Assembly (NCBI GenBank): GCA_943788725.1
Contig: CALSRJ010000001.1
Span: 248,001 to 312,000, forward strand
Reading direction: 5' to 3'
DNA: 64,000 bases
Origin: an uncultured Flavobacteriales bacterium
Lineage (GTDB): Bacteria; Bacteroidota; Bacteroidia; Flavobacteriales_G; Salibacteraceae
This document shows, piece by piece, positions 1-7,669 of the stretch. The notes below the pieces were generated by a model. The model was not told the DNA's origin. It searched no databases and saw only the letters and a list, made by a program, of their open reading frames with translations. Every line of letters starts with the position of its first letter. Positions within the stretch are counted from its first letter, which is position 1. Made by a program: the position numbers and the translations under genes.

Positions 1-396
1 GAGGATTACCGGATCACGAATCGTGGTGGTAAAGGAGTGAAGACACTCAACATTACCGACAAAACGGGCGACTTGATTTCCATCAAGAACGTAAGTGACG
101 ACAACGATTTGATGATCATCAATCGATCGGGAATTATAATTCGACTTTCCGTCGCTGAACTCCGGGTAATGGGACGTGCCACGCAAGGGGTGCGACTCAT
201 TAATCTTCGAAACGGGGATGAAATTGCGGCCGTTGCTAAGGTAGATGCCTTAGACGAAGAAGACTTGGTAGACATTGACGGCATAGAAGTCGCTGATGGA
301 GCAGAAGGAACCCCGGTATTGCCGGAAGAGGGTAATGCTCCGGATTCGGACGAAACCAGCGACACTTCTGAAAGCGAAGAAGAAACGGACGATTAA
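1..396 (+). CDS. gyrA: DNA gyrase subunit A, C-terminal end (5' partial)
   Basis: The frame is open from base 1 and ends at TAA 394-396, so only the last 131 residues are present. The fragment shows NRGGKGV, a variant of the GyrA-box that lets the C-terminal beta-pinwheel wrap DNA. It continues with repeats of the form 'MIINRSGIIIRL' and 'VMGRATQGVRLINL', which match the last pinwheel blades. The protein closes with a very acidic tail (DSDETSDTSESEEETDD), a usual regulatory tail of GyrA. GyrA is the DNA-cleaving subunit of the type II topoisomerase that introduces negative supercoils. An internal GTG at 37 is not the true start. ParC is the alternative, but the strong box and pinwheel favour GyrA. 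Confidence 0.93.
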   Translation, partial: EDYRITNRGGKGVKTLNITDKTGDLISIKNVSDDNDLMIINRSGIIIRLSVAELRVMGRATQGVRLINLRNGDEIAAVAKVDALDEEDLVDIDGIEVADGAEGTPVLPEEGNAPDSDETSDTSESEEETDD

Positions 397-425
397 TTCA
401 AGGTTTGGTCTTGTTGTTGATTAGC

Positions 426-433
426 TACTTTTG
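426..433 (+). promoter_or_regulatory. Bacteroidota -7 promoter element for the TPR gene
   Basis: TACTTTTG fits the TAnnTTTG -7 consensus of the Bacteroidota housekeeping sigma factor. A TTTG at 404-407 lies 18 bases upstream, in range for the -33 element. The site is 17 bases ahead of the ATG at 451. Confidence 0.55.
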
Positions 434-450
434 AATCAAAATTTACAATT

Positions 451-1626
451 ATGAGAAAGGTCGTAGCATTTGCGCTATTGATGGTTACAGGAAGTGCGGT
501 GTTCGCGCAGGGAGCGAAGGTTTTAAATGCGTACAACTACCTGAATGATGGCGAGTTGTTGAAGGCAAAAGAGCAAATTGAACCTGCAACAGAACACGAG
601 AAGACCATGAGCGATGGTAAAACATGGTATTACCGCGGTCAAATCTTCGAACAGCTCTATTTTTCAGACGATCCTAAGTTTGCCGATCAAAAGGAGGGAA
701 GCCTGTTGGAAGCCGTTAAGTCGTTTGAGAAGGCCATCGAATTGGGCAGCAAGCGCATTAATATGAACGATGTACAAGACAGGTATACCCGCTTGGGAGC
801 GTTTTGCTATCAAGAGGGCGTCAATTCCTTCAATGTCAACAAGTATGAGGAAGCAATGAACTACTTCCTCACGTGCAATAGCGTTAGGGAAGGAAACGGA
901 TCCTTGGATTCAGGGGCGATCTACAGCGCCGCGGTGGCTGCCTTAAACGGAAAGATCTACGACACGGCTGAGGAGAATTTCCGAAAGGTAATCGCAATGA
1001 ATTATCAGGTGGAAGATAGCTACATCAACTTGGCAAACATGTACAAGGAAATGAATGCTACCGAAAAGTACAAGGCTACGCTTACAGAAGCGCGAAAGGC
1101 AATGCCAAATAGCCAAGAAATCATTACCGCTGAGATCAATATCTATTTGGAATCCAAAGAGTACGATAAGGCACTGGCCAACCTGGATCTCGCGATTAAA
1201 AATGATCCATCAAATTCACTGCTTTACTTCGTTCGCGGTAATATTTATGATAGTAAGCAGGCTAGCATGATGACAGGCGAGAAGATGGACGCCTCAAATG
1301 AGACGTTTGAAAAGGCTGAGCAAGATTACCTCAAGGCCTTAGAATTAAAACCGGATTACTTTGATGCAGCGTACAGTCTGGGCGCATTGTACTACAACCG
1401 CGGGGCTGAAATGCTGAACCGGGCTAACCTAATTTCAGACGACGCGGCGTATAGAAAGGCCAAAGAAGTAGCAGAAGGACAGCTGAACGAAGCGCTTCCA
1501 TTCCTGGAAAAAGCGCATGAACTCAACCCTGAGGATGTAAGTACCATGACTTCATTGAAGGCAATGTACGGGCGTACGAATCAGGTGGACAAGTACAACG
1601 AGATGGACGAAAAACTGAAAAATTGA
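451..1626 (+). CDS. Secreted tetratricopeptide (TPR) repeat protein
   Basis: A 391-residue protein with a signal peptide (residues 1-20, cleavage after VFAQG). The rest is made of TPR-type helical pairs: residues about 110-150, 155-190, 190-250 and 280-370 show the spaced A/G/Y/F pattern (for example 'NKYEEAMNYFLTC', 'KALELKPDYFDAAYSLGALYY'). TPR arrays are protein-protein scaffolds, and Bacteroidota encode many exported ones of unknown partner. It sits directly behind gyrA but has its own promoter and its own terminator, so it is probably monocistronic. No enzymatic motif is visible, so the function is unassigned. Confidence 0.9.
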   Translation: MRKVVAFALLMVTGSAVFAQGAKVLNAYNYLNDGELLKAKEQIEPATEHEKTMSDGKTWYYRGQIFEQLYFSDDPKFADQKEGSLLEAVKSFEKAIELGSKRINMNDVQDRYTRLGAFCYQEGVNSFNVNKYEEAMNYFLTCNSVREGNGSLDSGAIYSAAVAALNGKIYDTAEENFRKVIAMNYQVEDSYINLANMYKEMNATEKYKATLTEARKAMPNSQEIITAEINIYLESKEYDKALANLDLAIKNDPSNSLLYFVRGNIYDSKQASMMTGEKMDASNETFEKAEQDYLKALELKPDYFDAAYSLGALYYNRGAEMLNRANLISDDAAYRKAKEVAEGQLNEALPFLEKAHELNPEDVSTMTSLKAMYGRTNQVDKYNEMDEKLKN

Positions 1627-1647
1627 TCGTTCATTTATACAGAATTG

Positions 1648-1676
1648 AAGCCTCGACTTGGTTGGGGCTTTTTTTT
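1648..1676 (+). terminator. Rho-independent terminator after the TPR gene
   Basis: AAGCCTC (1648-1654) pairs with GGGGCTT (1664-1670), with one G-T pair, followed by a T run to 1676. Confidence 0.8.
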
Positions 1677-1681
1677 GTGCT

Positions 1682-1689
1682 TAACTTTG
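1682..1689 (+). promoter_or_regulatory. -7 promoter element for the EGF-like lipoprotein
   Basis: TAACTTTG is a perfect TAnnTTTG match. A TTG at 1658-1660 is 21 bases upstream. Predicted transcription would start only a few bases before the ATG at 1701. This makes the mRNA nearly leaderless and excludes the upstream in-frame start at 1623. Confidence 0.6.
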
Positions 1690-1700
1690 GATGGAACCGC

Positions 1701-2192
1701 ATGCATTCTAAGCTTTCATACCTAGTTGCCATCACGGCCTTGCTCTTTGCTTCTTCTTGCACTAATCCATGTCGAAAGCTGGATTGTCAAAATGAGGCTT
1801 TTTGCAATGATGGCGAGTGTATCTGTCAAAAATGGTTTGCCGGAGAGGCCTGTGAGTTGAAAATCAATCGAAACTATACCGGGACTTACTACGGGGTGTA
1901 TGAAGTTGAAAATGGGACGCAAATGAGAACCTCTGACAGCCTTCATATAGCAGCCGGAGAGCTCCCAAATGAACTGATTACCGATATTGGCCTGTCCCTT
2001 TTATTTGAGTCCGATACGACCATGGTCATTCCAGAGCAGACCCTCAACACATCGACCCATTCATATGAATATCAGGGAACCGGTGTGTACAGAGCAGATT
2101 ACATTTTGATTGAGTATACTGAACGAGACCCGGATACGGGTGCAGAGCATGAAGTTCGCTTTGAAGGCGAGCGCATTCGAAAGGATTCTTAG
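1701..2192 (+). CDS. EGF-like domain lipoprotein
   Basis: From the ATG at 1701 the protein is 163 residues. A hydrophobic signal ends in a lipobox (LLFASSC), so it should be an outer-surface lipoprotein. It is followed by a six-cysteine EGF-like module (CRKLDCQNEAFC, then GECICQKWFAGEACE). The C-terminal part (about residues 55-163) is a beta-rich domain of unknown function. A longer frame begins at 1623 but would read through the terminator and promoter, so 1701 is chosen. A protein of the same plan lies at 53335-53880. It ends in TAG, showing that TAG is a normal stop in this genome. Confidence 0.85.
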   Translation: MHSKLSYLVAITALLFASSCTNPCRKLDCQNEAFCNDGECICQKWFAGEACELKINRNYTGTYYGVYEVENGTQMRTSDSLHIAAGELPNELITDIGLSLLFESDTTMVIPEQTLNTSTHSYEYQGTGVYRADYILIEYTERDPDTGAEHEVRFEGERIRKDS

Positions 2193-2217
2193 ACCTTCTT
2201 GGGATTATCCACAAAAG

Positions 2218-2592
2218 CTAGACGTATTTACGTATCCACGTCAAGGCCTTTTCTTCATCATCAAACGTTTTGAGTGGTATGGGAGCGCTATGAGCCCGAC
2301 TGGCTTCGCGAGCGATGATCTGATATTCCAATTTGTCAATCAAGATGGCGGCCGCTGAAAACTTTGGCACATCATCTTGACTCGAGGTGGCCATGATTGC
2401 ATGGATGGTAATGTCCTTCATTCTACGGATGTCCATAAGAAATGGAAGTGGAAAGGAAATTGGCAGTGTATTTCTGACCTCGCTGTTTTCAATCACGTCA
2501 TCGAGCGTCATTTTCACACCAGCCTTAAGACGTGATATAAGAACGCCGTCTTCTAGAAGGTATTCCGTCGAATGAGTTTCAGCTAAGTGCAT
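2218..2592 (-). CDS. STAS/SpoIIAA-like small cytosolic protein
   Basis: A 124-residue protein without signal or membrane segments. The pattern 'FPLPFLMDIRRMKDIT' followed by a segment with 'FSAAAILIDKLEYQIIAR' and a C-terminal 'FDDEEKALTWIRKY' resembles the SpoIIAA/STAS-like proteins common in Bacteroidota, where the final motif is a conserved F-x-x-E-x-x-A-x-x-W helix. Such proteins are thought to be regulatory, but the role is not known. It stands alone, divergent from the beta-propeller gene at 2802. The family assignment is by motif memory and is moderately sure; the function is not assigned. Confidence 0.75.
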   Translation of the reverse strand: MHLAETHSTEYLLEDGVLISRLKAGVKMTLDDVIENSEVRNTLPISFPLPFLMDIRRMKDITIHAIMATSSQDDVPKFSAAAILIDKLEYQIIAREASRAHSAPIPLKTFDDEEKALTWIRKYV

Positions 2593-2658
2593 AGTGATTG
2601 AGGTGTTGTTCGCAGTTTAAGTAAACAAGTGGGGAATGGAGATTTTACGACAACTTAA

Positions 2659-2674
2659 CATAATATATATTATG
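2659..2674. repeat. 16-bp perfect AT palindrome in a divergent intergenic region
   Basis: The sequence CATAATATATATTATG is identical to its reverse complement. It lies in the 209-bp region between two divergent genes (start 2592 minus, start 2802 plus), where an operator would be expected. AT-rich palindromes also arise by chance. Apart from this site I see no clear promoter consensus here. Confidence 0.45.
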
Positions 2675-2801
2675 ATATTAAAGTGTAGTCTATAGATCCT
2701 AAACTTACCATTGGCTCATTCTAGCTTACTCAACCAACGCCATTATTGTTTCCAATCTTACTTTGTAAGAGATTTATCAATCCGATTTTACTCGACCTAT
2801 T

Positions 2802-3842
2802 ATGCAGCCAATACTTCGAACCGTCTTCTTAAAGCTCCTCATCCTAAGCGCGCTCTTTGTCCATGCACAAAAAACTTTCATATATGTATCTGACGCTGGA
2901 AATTGGAACAATCCTCCCTGGCAAATTCTGAAGTACGACATCGAAGGAAATTTTGAAGATGTATTCATCGATCAGGAAATGGCATGGCCTCAGGATATTC
3001 TGTTTCTCGACTCAACGGTCTTAGTGTCCAACCTTAGCAGCGAACAGATCAATGCACATGACCTGTATACAGGAGACTTCATCGAATCATTCGCTACAGG
3101 CATCGCTGGACCAACCCGCATGAAAATTGGAGCCGACAGTCTTCTACACGTACTTCAATGGTCTGGAGACGGCAAGGTGAAACGTTACGACCTAGCAGGT
3201 ACCTTCATTGATGATTTTACCGATATCGGAATCAACCAAGGCATTGGGATGGATTGGGATGCGCAAGGAAATCTCTATGTATCGTCATACGGACAAGACC
3301 ATGTGCAGCGCTTTGACACCAATGGGATGTGGGTAGACACCTTCATTGACAGTGCGTTGGTTGGACCGACCAATATCTGGTTTGCTGAAGATGGGACGCT
3401 CTTTGTTTCCGACTATGACGGTGAATCTATCCAGCATTTTGATACGGATGGAGGGTTTCTTTCCTCTTTCATTGGTGGACTTACCCAGTCTGAGGGAGTG
3501 GACTTTATGGAGAATGGTGACCTTCTGATTGGAAACGGAGGCACGGGAGCGGTCAAGCAATTCTCCTCAGATGGTACTTTTATCGGTGACCTCATCCCCT
3601 CGTCGCTAGGTGGCCTTCTTCGTCCCAATGCCGTCGTATTGCACGATGAACTCGTCGACACCTTGGTTCATACTTCACCCCTGCATCACCCAAGCGCAAA
3701 AGTCTTCCCAACAAAAGGCAGCCAGTTCTCTATTGATAGCAGGCCTGAGCTCATTGAACGAGTCCAAGTGTGGGATGCCAACGGAAAGCTTCTCCAGGAG
3801 CATACCTCCCCCCACTTCTTCGATGGTATGGGATGCTCGTGA
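2802..3842 (+). CDS. Secreted NHL/beta-propeller protein with frameshifted T9SS type A sorting domain
   Basis: The open frame gives 346 residues: a signal peptide (about 1-22, ending VHAQ) and then roughly six to seven propeller blades of about 40 residues. Each blade carries a 'xxFDTNGxWVDTFID' or 'QHFDTDGGFLSSFIGG' type strand, typical of NHL/SMP-30-like propellers. From about residue 320 a T9SS type A sorting domain begins ('RVQVWDANGKLLQEHTS'), but the frame ends at 3842 after six unrelated residues. The remainder of the sorting domain continues in the +1 frame to 3921 (next entry). As written, the protein would reach the periplasm but could not be exported and anchored by T9SS. Confidence 0.85.
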   Translation: MQPILRTVFLKLLILSALFVHAQKTFIYVSDAGNWNNPPWQILKYDIEGNFEDVFIDQEMAWPQDILFLDSTVLVSNLSSEQINAHDLYTGDFIESFATGIAGPTRMKIGADSLLHVLQWSGDGKVKRYDLAGTFIDDFTDIGINQGIGMDWDAQGNLYVSSYGQDHVQRFDTNGMWVDTFIDSALVGPTNIWFAEDGTLFVSDYDGESIQHFDTDGGFLSSFIGGLTQSEGVDFMENGDLLIGNGGTGAVKQFSSDGTFIGDLIPSSLGGLLRPNAVVLHDELVDTLVHTSPLHHPSAKVFPTKGSQFSIDSRPELIERVQVWDANGKLLQEHTSPHFFDGMGCS

Positions 3843-3921
3843 AGCCGCAACGGGCGTACACTTCATCATCATAGAACGGATGGACGGTGAAGTCATACGT
3901 CAGCGGGTTCTACGTGAATGA
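3808..3921 (+). pseudogene. Out-of-frame end of the T9SS sorting domain, starting at a 6-C run
   Basis: In the +1 frame the bases after the C run 3808-3813 encode 'WDAREAATGVHFIIIERMDG...RQRVLRE' up to TGA 3919-3921. This is the conserved second half of a type A sorting domain (GVxF core, basic end). Removing one C from the run joins it smoothly to the preceding frame. The frame break is therefore a one-base insertion in the homopolymer. Confidence 0.8.
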
Positions 3922-3934
3922 GAGAGAGATTTAG

Positions 3935-4294
3935 TTACACCATCGTCAATCGAAGCTTGTCGAGTAATTTATCCAAAAGCAATAATCCGGACAGAATAAA
4001 AAGACCTACAGCATAAAGTGGTGATTCAAAGGGTTTTAGAATTGTTGAGTGTAATAATTCATTCAGCGCCTGATAAGGGGAGGCTTGATCGGCAGCCATC
4101 AACAGGGCCAAACACGCCAATACGACTACGACCGCAATGCCAATGACCTCTTGGGTCGAGAATCGCGGAGATGTTACAGCAACGTTGGACTCCGCCTCTA
4201 TTTGCTTCATGATATTATCTACAAAGCTTGCACTCGGAGCTTCGGTAGGTAAAGCCGCCTTGATCATTTCATCGATGTTCCTTTCCTTTTTCAT
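3935..4294 (-). CDS. Membrane protein downstream of ECF sigma factor, possible anti-sigma factor
   Basis: A 119-residue protein with a charged cytosolic N-terminus (about 1-50) and two hydrophobic segments (about 50-68 and 92-108). It is encoded 11 bases after the ECF sigma gene on the same strand, so the two are co-transcribed. The position and topology suggest an anti-sigma factor or its membrane partner. However, no zinc-binding anti-sigma motif (HxxxCxxC) is present, so the role is inferred from context only. Confidence 0.75.
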   Translation of the reverse strand: MKKERNIDEMIKAALPTEAPSASFVDNIMKQIEAESNVAVTSPRFSTQEVIGIAVVVVLACLALLMAADQASPYQALNELLHSTILKPFESPLYAVGLFILSGLLLLDKLLDKLRLTMV

Positions 4295-4305
4295 TGTTAC
4301 AAAGC

Positions 4306-4863
4306 TTATGGTTGTTGCGCCAACGCACCAACTGATTCTTGAATTTGTTTACGAATGCGAAAGAGTCTCACTTTGACGTTGCTCTCGCTCTCCCCTGTTA
4401 TTTCACTGATCTCTTTAACGGATAGGTCTTGTTGGTAATACATACCCAACAGAAGCTGGGCCTCATTCTTTAACCCCTTCACAGCCGTTTCCAGCAATTG
4501 CATTTGCTCCTCTTCGACATCTACATTACCATCAAAAAGGAAGGCGCCGTCTTGTACGCTTGCATGCGCCTCTCCCAATTCTTCAAACTTAAAACGTTTT
4601 TTTCGCGTGCTAGTCACCGCTTCACTATAGGCGATGCGGTAAAGCCAGGTAGAAAATTTCGAAGTCCCTTTGAACTTTTGCAAAGAACGAAATGCCTTGA
4701 GGAAAACATCCTGCGCAATCTCTTCGGCCAATTCGCGCTGCTGTACAATGCGCATTACCAAGCTGAACACATTGAGGTGATGCAATTCCACAAGCGTTCT
4801 ATAGGCTCGGCGGTCACCTTTCAGCGTTTGATTGATCAGGTTTAGCTCAGCTGTGCTTTCCAT
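4306..4863 (-). CDS. ECF-type RNA polymerase sigma factor
   Basis: 185 residues from the ATG at 4863. Region 2 is clear ('LAEEIAQDVFLKAFRSLQKF', 'FSTWLYRIAYSEA') and region 4 ends in an HTH ('DLSVKEISEITGESESNVKVRLFRIRK', shown by the ISEITGES helix). These features define a sigma-70 family, extracytoplasmic-function factor directing RNA polymerase to a small regulon. A longer frame to 4959 adds 32 residues that do not match the family, so 4863 is preferred. The upstream region is shared with the divergent DUF6249 gene at 4985, which may belong to the regulon. Confidence 0.93.
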   Translation of the reverse strand: MESTAELNLINQTLKGDRRAYRTLVELHHLNVFSLVMRIVQQRELAEEIAQDVFLKAFRSLQKFKGTSKFSTWLYRIAYSEAVTSTRKKRFKFEELGEAHASVQDGAFLFDGNVDVEEEQMQLLETAVKGLKNEAQLLLGMYYQQDLSVKEISEITGESESNVKVRLFRIRKQIQESVGALAQQP

Positions 4864-4984
4864 GCGTTCTTTTGACGCGACATCTTTAAATCGGTTACAT
4901 CGAAAGATAGAAAAGTATTTGCGATGCGATTTGTAACCGAATTGACAAGCCCGCGTCAAAAGGTCAAATCAAAACAACAAAAAC

Positions 4985-5317
4985 ATGGAAGCTATACTCG
5001 TCCCACTCATCGTATTCTCTTGCATCTTTGGGGTGTTCTACCTCTTCATTTCCACGAGAAACAAAGAACGCATGGCCCTTATCGAAAGCGGCCAGAGCGC
5101 TGAACTCTTTACAAACGCAGACGGCAACAAGTTTACTGGGCTCAAGATCGGCATCTTGATGGTTGGCGTGGCGCTCGGTATATTACTCGGCAATATGCTC
5201 GTTCATGCAGGTGTACTCGAAGACCAAGTGGCCTTTCCTTCAATGGTGTTCCTCTTCGGTGGGCTCGCATTGATTGTCAGTCACCTAGTAATTGACCGAA
5301 TGCGCATAAAGAACTGA
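4985..5317 (+). CDS. DUF6249-like small membrane protein
   Basis: 110 residues with three hydrophobic segments (about 3-22, 53-75, 82-102) separated by a short charged loop containing 'NKERMALIESG'. That loop motif is typical of the DUF6249 proteins repeatedly found beside ECF sigma factors in Bacteroidota. The gene is divergent from the sigma factor with a 121-bp shared control region. Function is unknown; the link to envelope stress is from context. Confidence 0.8.
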   Translation: MEAILVPLIVFSCIFGVFYLFISTRNKERMALIESGQSAELFTNADGNKFTGLKIGILMVGVALGILLGNMLVHAGVLEDQVAFPSMVFLFGGLALIVSHLVIDRMRIKN

Positions 5318-5342
5318 AAGTTCTCTGTTTAGTTAGGCTGAG

Positions 5343-5370
5343 GCCCTCCTTTGTGGAGGGCTTTTTTTTT
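5343..5370 (+). terminator. Rho-independent terminator after the DUF6249 gene
   Basis: GCCCTCC (5343-5349) pairs perfectly with GGAGGGC (5355-5361), loop TTTGT, followed by a nine-T run. Confidence 0.9.
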
Positions 5371-5409
5371 GTGTCGAAAATCGAATGAGCTAAATGCCTT
5401 ACCCATCCA

Positions 5410-5736
5410 TTAGTTTCGTTTACTCATTGTGACCAAGTATTTCAAAACGGCATCTTGATCTTGGGCATTTATCTTCAATTCCTTCTTATTGACCCTGGCC
5501 ACCATTACAGGAACAATCTTTTCCCATTCAACAGCTGTAAATTTTTCAGGATTCTTAAGTGGATGGCATCGATCGCAATAACTCTGATATGTTGCCTTTC
5601 CCGATTGAAGATCGGCGAGGGATAAGCCTGCATAACGACTTGAACCTCTTTCTGCATCGGCCTGGGTAGGCACCAATAGCTTTGCACTACAAGCAGTGAA
5701 AATAACGCAGACGATGATTAGAACGAGATACTTCAT
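5410..5736 (-). CDS. c-type cytochrome-like lipoprotein
   Basis: 108 residues. The N-terminus has a signal with lipobox (IFTAC, about residue 16). A single haem-attachment motif CDRCH lies near residue 54, in the phrase 'GKATYQSYCDRCHPL'. A C-terminal methionine in 'YLVTMSKRN' could be the sixth haem ligand. It resembles small monohaem cytochrome c proteins of the periplasm or outer membrane. It is monocistronic and no oxidase genes are nearby, so the redox partner is not known. Confidence 0.85.
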   Translation of the reverse strand: MKYLVLIIVCVIFTACSAKLLVPTQADAERGSSRYAGLSLADLQSGKATYQSYCDRCHPLKNPEKFTAVEWEKIVPVMVARVNKKELKINAQDQDAVLKYLVTMSKRN

Positions 5737-5821
5737 GGAATGATTCGGGGTTGGGTAGCGAATGAAGACTGAAATCTTAGGAGAGATAAGGCATTACAGC
5801 AATGTATGCCCAATGAGAGCA

Positions 5822-6046
5822 TTAATCGTCCTGATTCTTCTTCTCGATCTCCTCTTTCTTCTTCTCCTCTTCTTTGCTCAGTGTTTGGTTCTCAGGAGCA
5901 CTCTCCCAATCGATCTCAATACCACCGGTTCCGTCTTCAGACTTGAGCTGCTTACGCTCTTCCATGCGCTCGCGCTTCTCCTTATTCTTCTTTTGTCGGT
6001 CTTTCTCCCGCTGTCTTTTGCTGAATGAATGTTGTGATCTCGCCAT
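5822..6046 (-). CDS. Small highly charged conserved Bacteroidota protein
   Basis: 74 residues from the ATG at 6046. The N-terminus 'MARSQHSFSKRQREKDRQKK' and the following K/E/R-rich helix are a known small protein of Bacteroidota often found near cold-shock or RNA-binding genes. No enzymatic motif is present. It may bind nucleic acid through its basic stretch, but this is inferred only from composition. The annotated longer start (6055) adds three residues and is less like the family. Confidence 0.75.
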   Translation of the reverse strand: MARSQHSFSKRQREKDRQKKNKEKRERMEERKQLKSEDGTGGIEIDWESAPENQTLSKEEEKKKEEIEKKNQDD

Positions 6047-6135
6047 ATAGCGCAAGAATACAGTTATTTGACAAGTTTGCCTAGGTTCAGAAAGGCCAAT
6101 CTGAAAGAATTATCAACCGGCCGTCTTAATAAGTG

Positions 6136-6143
6136 TATCTTCG
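6136..6143 (+). promoter_or_regulatory. Probable -7 element upstream of a long leader for the DEAD-box gene
   Basis: TATCTTCG differs from TAnnTTTG at one position. If used, the mRNA would carry a leader of about 275 bases before the ATG at 6425. I see no small gene in the 6047-6424 gap. Long leaders are common on cold-inducible helicase mRNAs in other bacteria; this one is an inference. Confidence 0.35.
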
Positions 6144-6424
6144 CACCATCTTCTTAGCAGGCACATCTGTCAAGGCTGCATTCCCAACCGGGGATTCCTC
6201 ACTTCACATTTTTGGTTCAGCTAAGCGTCGCGTCACAAATACATGGATGCGTATACGGAAGCACAGAGACATTCATGAGAAATGTCAGAACCTTACCGTA
6301 AGGATCGCTCTTCAGAAACATTAGCGCAATGTTCTTGGTGAGTGCATACTTACTTCAACACAGAAGCCTTGATCCAGCGCGGAGGTCAAGTCACCAGGAG
6401 CAAAAAGAATAGCTCCACCTTTTC

Positions 6425-7645
6425 ATGAACAATAACAATCGAACTCGCCGACCCGGTGCACACAAGCCACAGGGAAACGGCTCTTTTAACGCCCGATCAC
6501 GCAAACCTTCGCGTGGCAATGGAGGCGGATGGAAACCTTCCACTTTAGACCCCTCTTTACTCGTACGAAAGGCCACAGACGTGACCACAGAGCAATACCG
6601 CTCAATACGCACTATTGAAGAACTACCTATCGATGATAGGATCATTTCGTGTTTAACCAAGAAAGGTTTTACACACCCTACTGAAATTCAGGACAAGACA
6701 ATCGAGCACTTGCTGAACCACCGTGATGTATTAGGCATCGCCCAAACGGGAACCGGAAAGACCGGAGCCTTCCTCATTCCGATTATCCAAGACTTACTCA
6801 AGGAGCCGAAAAAGCCATTTGCGCTGGTATTGGTCCCTACAAGAGAACTCGCTACGCAAGTTGAAGAAGAGTTTAAGAGCATGACCAAAGGCCTAAACCT
6901 TTTCAGCTCATGCTTCATTGGCGGCACGAACATCAATCGCGACATGCAAAACTTGCGTCGACCGAGCCATGTAATCATTGCAACCCCTGGGCGATTACTC
7001 GACTTGGTAAGTCGCAAGATGCTTGACCTTCGCGTAATGAACACGCTTGTACTGGACGAATTCGATCGCATGCTCGACATGGGATTTGAAAAAGATGTTA
7101 TGCGCATCATTTCTGGAATGCAGGTTAGACAGCACACGCTCCTTTTCTCAGCAACATTGGACAATTCTCAACGACGTTTGATCGACGAGATTTTGCACGA
7201 TCCTGTAACTGTTAAGGTTAGCACTGGAGATACTACCGGTGACCATATTGACCAGGACATCATTCGTCTCAACCCTGGCGAGGATAAATTGAGCGTGTTG
7301 ACTGATTTGATCAAGGATTCATCGTACGAGAAAGTCTTGGTCTTTGAAGAAACAAAGCGACGTGTTTCCAAGTTGTGCAAGCAGCTCAATCAACACGGCA
7401 TCGAATCGGAAGAGATCCACGGCAACAAAAGTCAAAATGCCCGTCAGACTGCATTGAATAAATTCAAAGCTGGAAAAGTTAGGGTACTCGTTGCGACGGA
7501 TGTAGCATCTCGAGGAATCGATGTTTCTGATGTTACCCACGTCATCAATTACGAAGTTCCACAGACTTTCGATAGTTACATTCACCGTATCGGCAGAACT
7601 GGTCGAGCTGGAAGAAAAGGAATGGCTCTCACTTTCGTATCTTAA
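6425..7645 (+). CDS. DEAD-box ATP-dependent RNA helicase
   Basis: 406 residues. After a basic, Gly/Arg-rich N-terminal tail (1-45) come the helicase motifs in order: Q-motif ('GFTHPTEIQ'), motif I AQTGTGKT, Ia PTREL, Ib TPGR, II DEFD (instead of DEAD), III SAT, IV-V 'VATDVASRGIDV', VI HRIGRTGRAG. It unwinds short RNA duplexes in ribosome assembly or mRNA turnover. The basic tail is at the N-terminus, whereas most RhlE/CsdA proteins carry it at the C-terminus, and the protein stops soon after motif VI. The DEFD variant keeps both acidic residues. It is 24 bases upstream of the sigma factor gene, suggesting one transcript. Confidence 0.95.
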   Translation: MNNNNRTRRPGAHKPQGNGSFNARSRKPSRGNGGGWKPSTLDPSLLVRKATDVTTEQYRSIRTIEELPIDDRIISCLTKKGFTHPTEIQDKTIEHLLNHRDVLGIAQTGTGKTGAFLIPIIQDLLKEPKKPFALVLVPTRELATQVEEEFKSMTKGLNLFSSCFIGGTNINRDMQNLRRPSHVIIATPGRLLDLVSRKMLDLRVMNTLVLDEFDRMLDMGFEKDVMRIISGMQVRQHTLLFSATLDNSQRRLIDEILHDPVTVKVSTGDTTGDHIDQDIIRLNPGEDKLSVLTDLIKDSSYEKVLVFEETKRRVSKLCKQLNQHGIESEEIHGNKSQNARQTALNKFKAGKVRVLVATDVASRGIDVSDVTHVINYEVPQTFDSYIHRIGRTGRAGRKGMALTFVS

Positions 7646-7669
7646 ACCTTTATATAACAAACTCTATAT

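Noticed and set aside
6688-7164. Minus-strand 158-residue frame inside the DEAD-box helicase gene
   Set aside because: It is a shadow of a well-conserved gene on the other strand, rich in S, R and T without any domain.
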